Part shown: positions 1 to 5,094 of the stretch, piece by piece | How the letters are laid out: every line of letters starts with the position of its first letter | How positions within the stretch are numbered: position 1 is the stretch's first letter | Source: Methanomicrobiales archaeon | GTDB lineage: Archaea > Halobacteriota > Methanomicrobia > Methanomicrobiales > Methanoculleaceae | Assembly: GCA_019136335.1 (NCBI GenBank) | Contig: JAGVUK010000196.1 | Span: 1-13,185, forward strand | Length of the DNA stretch: 13,185 nt | Reading direction: 5' to 3' | Notes under the pieces: generated by a model | Databases searched by the model: none | What the model was told of the DNA's origin: nothing | What the model saw: the letters and a program-made list of their open reading frames with translations, nothing else | Position numbers and translations under genes: made by a program

Positions 1-176
1 TCCGGGCTGTTGATGAATTCATGGGCATAACGTCCTTTGGGGCAGAGCTTGCCCCCGTTGACGGGTGCGCGCTGCCAGTGCGCCACGTCAAAGACCTTGC
101 CGTTGCGAACGACAAGGTTGAACCCGCACCCGGTGCCGCAGTACGGGCATGTCGTTGATACGTACTTTATATCCAT
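1..176 (-). CDS. fdhA: Formate dehydrogenase alpha subunit, N-terminal part (runs off the window)
   Basis: The first 58 complete codons read leftward from an ATG at 176 and run off the window. The peptide starts MDIKYVSTTCPYCGTGCGF and carries the N-terminal [4Fe-4S] motif of molybdopterin oxidoreductases: Cys10, Cys13, Cys17 and Cys45, the last in KLCPKG. The CPYCGTGCG context and the following AHEFINSP are typical of methanogen formate dehydrogenase alpha subunits. These bind the molybdenum or tungsten pterin and oxidise formate to CO2, passing electrons to the F420-reducing beta subunit in the cytoplasm. A GAGGG ribosome-binding sequence lies about 7 nt before the ATG, and a strong TATA box sits at 214-223. 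The catalytic Cys or Sec codon and fdhB lie outside the window. Another FeS-molybdopterin oxidoreductase, such as a formylmethanofuran dehydrogenase subunit, is possible but fits the start less well. Confidence 0.88.
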   Translation of the reverse strand, partial: MDIKYVSTTCPYCGTGCGFNLVVRNGKVFDVAHWQRAPVNGGKLCPKGRYAHEFINSP

Positions 177-213
177 TGTTGTCCCTCTCTGGCAGGGGCT
201 ACATAACGCCCGA

Positions 214-223
214 ATTATATAAT
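214..223 (-). promoter_or_regulatory. TATA box of fdhA
   Basis: ATTATATAAT is the most AT-rich stretch in this GC-rich region and has the form of an archaeal box A. Its centre lies about 42 bp before the fdhA ATG. That predicts transcription starting near 192 and a leader of about 16 nt that contains the GAGGG ribosome-binding sequence. The element is a perfect palindrome, so the direction is assigned from the gene. Confidence 0.7.
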
Positions 224-500
224 AGACTTGGTCCGGACGGGCCTCTCGATGAATATCGGTGACCTGCACCGGAGACCCGCTTCACGGGCCGGCCCGGACC
301 GCCGGCGCCGCCGCGAGCGGCAGGATGTAGTGCATCGATTCTCAATTACCGGCACTCTCGCCGGAGGAGACCATCGATCGTGTTTCGCACCGCCCGGGAG
401 TTTGCATCCCCGGGCACGGATTTTCCCGGTCTTTCAGGAAACCGACATCAGCACCGCCCCCTGGCACGGCTTCCCACCGGCTATCGCCATGACTGGCCTC

Positions 501-516
501 GCCCCCGGGAGGGGGC
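501..516. repeat. Perfect 6-bp hairpin
   Basis: GCCCCC at 501-506 and GGGGGC at 511-516 pair perfectly around a 4-nt GGGA loop. The hairpin lies inside the larger inverted repeat and its right arm begins a G-run block. Confidence 0.6.
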
Positions 517-830
517 CGGGCGGGGTGGGGGTGCTGGAGAGGGACGTACGGGTACCATTTTGCCCGGGGAGGGGCCGAGCCCCCTCCCCGGTCCCCTCCC
601 CCCGTGGCGATAGCCACCACGGTCCAGTGTACCGGGACAAGCCTGGAAAATCGGGTTCTAGCTCTCTCCTCCCCCGGGAAACCGCTGCCAGCACCATCCC
701 CGGGGGCGGGGGAGGAGCGCGAAGCGCGGGCCGGGCGGGGGTTGCCAGAGAAGCGTACGGGTATTCCACCTGGGTGAAGCGCGGGCGGGGTGGGGGGGCG
801 AAGGGGAGCGCTCCGTGGGGGGGAAGGGAC
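511..830 (+). repeat. Three imperfect copies of a G-rich unit of about 55 bp
   Basis: Copy A (about 511-565) and copy B (about 721-775) share an exact 13-mer, GGGCCGGGCGGGG, at 513-525 and 728-740. Each is followed by the exact 10-mer CGTACGGGTA, at 545-554 and 754-763. Copy C (about 776-830) directly follows B, begins with the same 11-mer GAAGCGCGGGC (721-731 and 776-786), and then diverges. Each copy has clustered G runs on the plus strand; 511-531 and 783-806 each fit a four-run G-quadruplex pattern. Copies B and C look like a tandem duplication. Confidence 0.6.
564..591. repeat. Perfect 11-bp hairpin
   Basis: CCGGGGAGGGG at 564-574 is the exact reverse complement of CCCCTCCCCGG at 581-591, with a 6-nt CCGAGC loop. 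It is all but purely G:C and would be very stable in RNA or single-stranded DNA. It sits at the centre of the 415-655 inverted repeat. No T-run follows on the plus strand, so a simple terminator role is not indicated. Confidence 0.65.
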
Positions 831-906
831 AAAGGTCAGACATGGTCTGTTCATTTGGAATCGGTGTAGTAGTTCCCCACAACCCCGGGAAAGTCGCCGC
901 CGGTCC

Positions 907-1779
907 TCAGCCCTGCCCTGCCGTCCGGCGCGCTTCGGCGATCCGGGCTTCCGCAATATCCCGGTAGGCCGGGTCGATCTCAAACCCGATATAGTCGGCG
1001 CCGAGGGCGATTGCCGCAAGCGCCGTGCTCCCGATGCCCATGAAGGGGTCAAGGACCAGTATCCCGGGCCGGCAGCCGTGGAGCCGGATGCACATCTCGG
1101 GGAGTTTCTCCGGGAAACTGGTTGGGTGGGGCCGGGAGGAGCGGACGGTCCGGTAGGGGATGAACCAGGTATTCCCCCGGTCCCGGAGGTCGCGCTCCGC
1201 CGCTTTCCACCGCCCGATGTTGCTCTTATCCTGGTAGGGCACGCCGATGCCCAGTTTTTCGAGGGCGACGTCTCCCTCCTTCGTGAAGTGGAAGATGTGC
1301 TCATGGCACTGGCTCAGGTACCGGGAGCTGTTCACCGGCTGGTAATGGCCGACGGCGACATCACCGGCGATATTCTCGTAATTGCCCGCGTCCTCCTTCG
1401 CGATGGCGATCGACTTGACCCAGTGGATGACGTTCTGCAGCGCAAAGTGGGGGCGGAACCGCTGGACCACATCAAAGGGTATCCAGGGGTCCCGGGGTTT
1501 GCCGCCGATGTTGAGGAAGAACGAGCCGTCGTCGGCGAGAACCCGCGCCGCCCCGCTGGCGACCCGCTCCATCCAGTCGAGGTAGTCATCCCGGGGTTTC
1601 TGGTCGTCGTAAGAATTGTATGCCTTCCCGATGTTGTAGGGCGGCGACGTGACGATGATATCAACCGAGCCTGCCGGGAGGCGCTGCATGCCCTCTATGC
1701 AGTCCATGGTATGGATAGCGTTTCGGGCAAGCCCGCCGGACCCGCACACCCCTCTCTCCTCTTCTGCCACTCCGATCAC
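907..1779 (-). CDS. Site-specific DNA methyltransferase, beta-type (N4-cytosine or N6-adenine)
   Basis: A 290-residue S-adenosylmethionine-dependent DNA methyltransferase. Catalytic motif IV, TSPPYN (residues 44-49), comes first; motif X-like PHPTSFPEKLPEM lies near 217-229; the AdoMet-binding motif I, DPFMGIGST, is at 244-252; and motif II, GFEIDP, is at 265-270. This circularly permuted order marks the beta class. The SPPY form is more often seen in N4-cytosine enzymes but does not settle the target base. The region between IV and X (about 120-210) should contain the target-recognition domain. No restriction nuclease gene is adjacent, so it looks like an orphan enzyme. The start drawn is a GTG at 1779; an in-frame GTG at 1749, preceded by a nearer GGAG, is an equally good start, since homology-like sequence begins only near residue 20. 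Confidence 0.9.
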   Translation of the reverse strand: MIGVAEEERGVCGSGGLARNAIHTMDCIEGMQRLPAGSVDIIVTSPPYNIGKAYNSYDDQKPRDDYLDWMERVASGAARVLADDGSFFLNIGGKPRDPWIPFDVVQRFRPHFALQNVIHWVKSIAIAKEDAGNYENIAGDVAVGHYQPVNSSRYLSQCHEHIFHFTKEGDVALEKLGIGVPYQDKSNIGRWKAAERDLRDRGNTWFIPYRTVRSSRPHPTSFPEKLPEMCIRLHGCRPGILVLDPFMGIGSTALAAIALGADYIGFEIDPAYRDIAEARIAEARRTAGQG

Positions 1780-1870
1780 CTACAGGTTCGCGGTCCTCCG
1801 CAAAAAGGTGAACGAATCGGGGGCCGGTTGCCGGTGCCACACGGCCGGACCGCGCCTGCCGGAGAGGGCG

Positions 1871-2224
1871 TCAGGGGGTGTTGCCGCCCTCAAGCGCCCT
1901 CTGCCGTGTCTTCTCGAGCGTATCGACGAAGTCTTCGACCTCATAGGGGTTGAGCCCCCCGGATCCTTCAGGTTCGAGGCGTATGACCTGGAGGAGCGCG
2001 TCCTTGAGGATCTCAAGACGACTCTCCAGCGGGAGGATGATCTCGAACCGGCGGAAGATGCGGTCCGGGACACAGACAAAGTCCCCGTGGACGGACGCGA
2101 ACGAGAGGATCTCGTCTGCGGAAGGGACGTCTCCCTGGTCCACCTCGATCTCGAGGACCGCCGGCGAAACCGCGGGCGTGTCGGCGTCCTCTTCTTCAAA
2201 ACAGCGGGTGACCCTGATCTTCGT
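1871..2224 (-). CDS. Small uncharacterised protein, probably starting at ACG
   Basis: About 117 residues if read from an ACG codon at 2224; 90 residues from the first conventional codon, a GTG at 2143. The frame stays open upstream of 2143 and reads protein-like (KIRVTRCFEEED... then SPAVLEIEVDQGD). An excellent GGAGGAGGAG lies 5 nt before the ACG and a TATA box lies at 2271-2278, giving a leader of about 24 nt. The GTG at 2143 has no ribosome-binding sequence. The protein is acidic, apparently soluble, with no signal peptide or membrane segment. The family was not recognised and no function is proposed. The gene lies 91 bp upstream of the methyltransferase on the same strand and could be co-transcribed with it. 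A sequence error or a genuine ATG-to-ACG change would explain the start equally well. Confidence 0.7.
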   Translation of the reverse strand, partial: TKIRVTRCFEEEDADTPAVSPAVLEIEVDQGDVPSADEILSFASVHGDFVCVPDRIFRRFEIILPLESRLEILKDALLQVIRLEPEGSGGLNPYEVEDFVDTLEKTRQRALEGGNTP

Positions 2225-2270
2225 GGCTGCTCCTCCTCCGGTTCCGGTTGAACTATTCTCTCCGGGAGAT

Positions 2271-2278
2271 AATATAGT
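2271..2278 (-). promoter_or_regulatory. TATA box for the 1871-2224 gene
   Basis: Read on the minus strand this is ACTATATT, inside TAACTATATTATC. It predicts a transcription start near 2248, which places the GGAGGAGGAG ribosome-binding sequence inside a short leader and supports the start at 2224. Confidence 0.55.
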
Positions 2279-2422
2279 TACGACGGCAGGGATGGCGGGC
2301 CGGCCGGATGCACGCCCGTTTCATCGTAACGCCACACCGCGCGTTGGGACGCCGATGGGGTTGAGCACGACCAGACGGTATGTATTTTCATGGGCTGGAG
2401 ACAAATAATGCCTGGGGAACAA

Positions 2423-2459
2423 CCCGTTCTGGAAACGGGCTTTACACAAAAGGGTAAAG
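2423..2459. terminator. Twin hairpins 3' of tRNA-Thr
   Basis: Two perfect 6-bp inverted repeats stand side by side: CCCGTT/AACGGG (2423-2428 and 2434-2439) and CTTTAC/GTAAAG (2440-2445 and 2454-2459). The second begins directly after the tRNA discriminator base on the minus strand, and its loop contains TTTT. They may end tRNA-Thr transcription or guide 3' processing; the assignment is inferred from position. Confidence 0.35.
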
Positions 2460-2532
2460 AGCCCCAGCCGTGATTTGAACACGGGACCTGCTGATTACAA
2501 GTCAGCCGCTCTGCCAGCTAAGCCACTGGGGC
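2460..2532 (-). tRNA. tRNA-Thr (anticodon TGT)
   Basis: A 73-nt cloverleaf on the minus strand. The acceptor stem GCCCCAG pairs perfectly with CTGGGGC (2461-2467), and the discriminator is T, as is common in archaeal tRNA-Thr. The anticodon arm is GCTGA-CTTGTAA-TCAGC, giving anticodon TGT (UGU) for threonine. The T arm CCGTG-TTCAAAT-CACGG is canonical. The 3' CCA is not encoded. No intron is present. Confidence 0.96.
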
Positions 2533-2560
2533 ATACTCTATATTATTGGTCGTCTGCGGT

Positions 2561-2566
2561 AAAAAA
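2561..2566 (-). terminator. Oligo-T run downstream of the DUF504 gene
   Basis: Six consecutive T residues on the minus strand (CCACCTTTTTTACC) lie about 40 nt past the DUF504 stop codon and before tRNA-Thr. Archaeal RNA polymerase commonly terminates at such T-runs. The same element sits about 30 bp before the tRNA and could instead be its degenerate box A. Confidence 0.4.
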
Positions 2567-2603
2567 GGTGGCGTCGAAATCCTCTCGCGGCTCCCGGGCG
2601 CAC

Positions 2604-2888
2604 TCAGGGCCCTTCGGGTTTCCCACGCCCCGCCGCTGGCGGAGCGCCGCGTTCCCACACGGTCCCGCCGTCGTAGAGGATGCGCCGGACCCGGTGGTAG
2701 GGAATAGAGGCGACATGGGTCCCGGCGTCCACCTCCAGGTACTGCGCATCGAGCGCGAGGACCCGGTCGCCCTGCACCGTCGAGCGGTCGCCGGGCGCCC
2801 CTCTGTCGACGTATTCGATCTCGACCCGGGAGAAGTCATAGCCGGGGTCATGGTAGAGCCGGAGCAGCAGCCGGTGGCTCGTTCTCAT
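2604..2888 (-). CDS. DUF504 (UPF0248) family protein
   Basis: A 94-residue protein with the hallmarks of the archaeal DUF504/UPF0248 family: MRTSHRLLLRLYHDPGYDF at the N-terminus, EYVDRGAPGD near residues 25-34, then SIPYHRVRRILYDGGTVWER near 61-80. This domain is also known as the MJ1316 RNA cyclic-group end recognition domain, so an RNA-related role is plausible, but no reaction is established for the stand-alone archaeal proteins. The length fits the family, although the Gly/Pro-rich tail after residue 80 is probably variable. There is no ribosome-binding sequence before the ATG at 2888. A TTTTATAC element is centred about 28 nt upstream, which suggests a leaderless or nearly leaderless message. 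Confidence 0.88.
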   Translation of the reverse strand: MRTSHRLLLRLYHDPGYDFSRVEIEYVDRGAPGDRSTVQGDRVLALDAQYLEVDAGTHVASIPYHRVRRILYDGGTVWERGAPPAAGRGKPEGP

Positions 2889-2910
2889 CTCTGGTTAGAG
2901 GGAGTTCACA

Positions 2911-2920
2911 TAGTATAAAA
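2911..2920. promoter_or_regulatory. TATA box between divergent genes, possibly shared
   Basis: TAGTATAAAA on the plus strand reads TTTTATACTA on the minus strand. On the minus strand it predicts transcription starting within a few nt of the DUF504 ATG. On the plus strand it predicts a start near 2943 for the DUF6544-type gene. No other convincing TATA element is visible between the two genes. Confidence 0.55.
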
Positions 2921-3032
2921 CCCTCCGCAGACAAACGGCAGTTCTGCAGGTACTCCTCGACCGTAGGGGAGCACGATGCGCCGATCCAAACAGGGGCCGA
3001 CAGGACAGGATGAGCATTGCAGGTGTGAGGAG

Positions 3033-3773
3033 ATGAATCTCGTAACTACGATAATCATCATCGTGGCCGTTCTTCTCGCCCTCCTCCTCGTGGGCTGGGT
3101 GGGATTGCAGGTAGAACCCGCTCCCTTTCCACCGCCGGTGGGGTCAGCGGCCGCACCAGAGACGGTCCCGTTGCCGGAGGGGCTGCCTCAACCCGTGGAG
3201 CGTTTCTACCGCACCCTCTACGGCAGCGATCTACCGCTGATCGAGTCGGCAGGGATCGGCGGGCGCGGCACCATGCGCATCGGCGGGATCACATTCCCGG
3301 CGCGGTTCCGGTTTACCCACAAGACCGGGCGGAACTACCACCACTACATCGAGAACACGTTCTTCGGGCTGCCGGTGATGAAGGTCAACGAGTACTACAC
3401 CAACGGCACCGCCCGCCTGGAACTGCCGTTCGGCGTCGTCGCGGGTCCGAAGATCGACCAGGGCGCCAATCTTGCCCTATGGGCCGAGGCCGTCTGGATG
3501 CCGGCCGTGTGGGTCACCGATCCGCGAGCGCACTTTGAGCCCGTGAACGAGCATACGGCAGAGCTGGTGGTCCCGTTCGGCAATGCAGAGGAGCGGATCA
3601 TCCTGCGCTTCGACCCGAAGACCGCCCTGCTGCAGGAGATGCGGTCGATGCGCTACAAGGGCGAGGAGACCGAGAAGAAGATCCGGGAGGACGAGGCCTC
3701 CCCCTGGGCGGTGCTCACAACCGAAGAGGTCACGTATAACGCGCAGGAGCCCCTTCGAACCGGTGGGATGTAA
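3033..3773 (+). CDS. Membrane-anchored DUF6544-like protein
   Basis: About 246 residues from the ATG at 3033. The protein opens with one strongly hydrophobic segment (TTIIIIVAVLLALLLVGWVG, about residues 4-24), a signal anchor or uncleaved signal, so the rest probably faces outside the cytoplasmic membrane. The soluble part contains GGRGTMRIGGITFPARFRF, HHYIENTFFGLPVMKVNEYY and LELPFGVVAGPKIDQGANL, which match my memory of the DUF6544 family; the molecular function of that family is not known. It ends in a Glu/Lys-rich region and a polar tail. An upstream in-frame ATG at 2976 with a GGGGAG sequence would add 19 polar residues. I prefer 3033 because the hydrophobic segment then begins at once and AGGTG lies 7 nt before it, but the choice is close. 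Confidence 0.75.
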   Translation: MNLVTTIIIIVAVLLALLLVGWVGLQVEPAPFPPPVGSAAAPETVPLPEGLPQPVERFYRTLYGSDLPLIESAGIGGRGTMRIGGITFPARFRFTHKTGRNYHHYIENTFFGLPVMKVNEYYTNGTARLELPFGVVAGPKIDQGANLALWAEAVWMPAVWVTDPRAHFEPVNEHTAELVVPFGNAEERIILRFDPKTALLQEMRSMRYKGEETEKKIREDEASPWAVLTTEEVTYNAQEPLRTGGM

Positions 3774-3834
3774 CCGCAAGGCAAACGCCTGACCATAACG
3801 GTGCAGGATGCCGCCGGAAGGCGGGTCTACAAGG

Positions 3835-3841
3835 TTCATAA
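3835..3841 (+). promoter_or_regulatory. Weak TATA-like element before mmp10
   Basis: TTCATAA is centred 30 bp before the mmp10 ATG. With no Shine-Dalgarno sequence present, it is consistent with transcription starting at or just before the start codon. It is a weak match, and mmp10 could also be read through from the DUF6544-type gene 94 bp upstream. Confidence 0.35.
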
Positions 3842-3867
3842 CAGAAGAGCGCAGAAGTACCAACAGA

Positions 3868-5094
3868 ATGTCGCATCTCACCGTCGATCTCGGGGGCCGG
3901 CCCGGCCTCGACTGCCGGGGATTCTGTTCGTACTGCTACTTCAAACACGTCCAGGGGACGACGTCGTTTGGCTGCAAATACTGCCTCCCCTTCCAGAAAG
4001 GCTGCGACTACTGCACCCGGGGCGTGCGTGAGGGGTACGCGGGGTTCAAAGACCTCCGGACCGTCGCCGACGAAGTACTGGGCAACCTCCAGGTGATGGG
4101 CGACGACGTCGACCGGATCACCATCAGCGGCGGCGGGGACCCTAGCTGCTACCCCGACTTCTGCGACCTCGTCGAACTGCTCGCGAGCATGGAGGCGCCG
4201 CTCCACATCGGCTACACCAGCGGGAAAGGATTCGACGACCCGGGCATAGCCGACTTCCTCATCGAGAACGGCCTCTCCGAGGTCTCGTACACCGTCTTTG
4301 CCGCCGACCCCGGCCTCCGGCGGCGCTGGATGCACGACCCGACCCCGGAAGCCTCGCTCGCGGTCCTCGACCGGCTCTGCGGCGCGATTGACGTCTACGC
4401 CGCCGCAGTCGTCATACCGGGCGTGAACGACGGCGAAACCCTTGAGAAGACCTGTACGTGGCTCGAGGAGCGGGGCGCAAAAGGGCTGATCCTGATGCGG
4501 TTTGCCAACCGGACCGACCAGGGGCTCATCCTCGGCAACACGCCGCTCATCGAGGGGCAGCAGGTCCATACCGTCGACGAGTTCCACGAGCTCGTCACCG
4601 ACCTCAACGAGCGGTTCTCGATGAAGATCAGCGGGACACCCCTCGGGGACCCCTCGATCGGGTCCCCGTTCGCGATCCTCCATGAACCCGACCTCTTGAA
4701 GAAGCTCCCCCGGGTCCAGAGACGTGCGACGGTGATCACCGGGAGCATCGCCGCCCCCTTCATCCAGCGGGTCCTCTCGATCCGCGGCTACCGCTCACGG
4801 GTCGTCAGGGTCAGAAAGGAGATTGCCTGCCTCATCACCGCCGAAGACCTCGCCGGGGTAAACCTGACGAGGCTTGAGGACGTCGTGATCATCCCCGGCC
4901 GGGCGTTCGTCCACGACGCCGAGGCCCGGACAATCCTCTCCGCCGACGGCGTCGACCGTGAGGTGGTGCGCGGCCCCGAGATGCTGACGGCCGATGCAGA
5001 GACGAGCATGGGCATGACCCGGACCGAAGTGCTCGAGAAAGAGATGGAAGGGTTCTCGGCCCTGATCAACACGATCAACCAGTACGGCCGGTGA
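3868..5094 (+). CDS. mmp10: Mmp10, B12-dependent radical SAM methyltransferase of methyl-coenzyme M reductase arginine
   Basis: A 408-residue cytoplasmic enzyme matching methanogenesis marker protein 10. It C-methylates a conserved arginine of McrA, the alpha subunit of methyl-coenzyme M reductase, using a radical SAM [4Fe-4S] cluster and cobalamin. The radical SAM motif CRGFCSYC supplies Cys16, Cys20 and Cys23. A second cysteine set (36, 39, 46, 49; in CKYC and CDYC) matches the extra iron-binding loop described for Mmp10. TISGGGDPSCYPD (about residues 89-101) is the SAM-binding GGE-like strand. The ATG at 3868 is chosen because the family begins with MSHLTVDLGG; the frame is open 60 nt upstream, but that part is not family-like. 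There is no ribosome-binding sequence, and TTCATAA at 3835-3841 fits a leaderless or near-leaderless promoter. The 3' end overlaps the convergent kinase gene by 20 bp. Confidence 0.95.
   Translation: MSHLTVDLGGRPGLDCRGFCSYCYFKHVQGTTSFGCKYCLPFQKGCDYCTRGVREGYAGFKDLRTVADEVLGNLQVMGDDVDRITISGGGDPSCYPDFCDLVELLASMEAPLHIGYTSGKGFDDPGIADFLIENGLSEVSYTVFAADPGLRRRWMHDPTPEASLAVLDRLCGAIDVYAAAVVIPGVNDGETLEKTCTWLEERGAKGLILMRFANRTDQGLILGNTPLIEGQQVHTVDEFHELVTDLNERFSMKISGTPLGDPSIGSPFAILHEPDLLKKLPRVQRRATVITGSIAAPFIQRVLSIRGYRSRVVRVRKEIACLITAEDLAGVNLTRLEDVVIIPGRAFVHDAEARTILSADGVDREVVRGPEMLTADAETSMGMTRTEVLEKEMEGFSALINTINQYGR

Larger units (their letters stand above)
415..655. repeat. Large imperfect inverted repeat, about 240 bp
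   Basis: The inner arms are a perfect 11-bp inverted pair: GGCTATCGCCA at 479-489 and TGGCGATAGCC at 605-615. Farther out, GATTTTCCCGGTCTTTC on the left resembles the reverse complement of GACAAGCCTGGAAAATC on the right, with only a few mismatches. The arms differ in length, so the whole would fold as an interrupted stem. Between the arms are two more perfect hairpins, at 501-516 and 564-591. This layout resembles a miniature inverted-repeat element or a folded RNA. Confidence 0.5.
228..906. other. Gene-free, repeat-rich GC-rich intergenic region
   Basis: No credible protein gene was found in this stretch of nearly 680 bp between the fdhA promoter and the methyltransferase stop codon. Long open frames exist on both strands, but they are products of GC richness: their translations are Pro/Arg/Gly-rich, overlap each other, and show no recognisable family. 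The region holds inverted repeats, imperfect direct repeats and several runs of G on the plus strand, listed separately. It could be a mobile or REP-like non-coding element or a structured RNA locus; the sequence alone cannot decide. Confidence 0.6.

Noticed and set aside
411..830. CRISPR array
   Set aside because: The repeats are imperfect, unevenly spaced and G-rich; there are no regular spacers and no cas genes.
434..832. A 132-codon proline-rich minus-strand frame in the repeats
   Set aside because: Its content comes from the repeated C-runs; such frames are often annotated as hypothetical proteins but nothing here supports translation.
228..869. A 213-codon plus-strand frame in the repeat region
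   Set aside because: Gly/Arg/Pro-rich translation with no family resemblance, starts inside the fdhA promoter region, and competes with equally long minus-strand frames over the same repeats.
342..1304. A 320-codon minus-strand frame overlapping the methyltransferase
   Set aside because: It is the Ser/Thr/Arg-rich shifted frame of the real methyltransferase continued into the G/C-rich repeats; no ribosome-binding sequence or domain.
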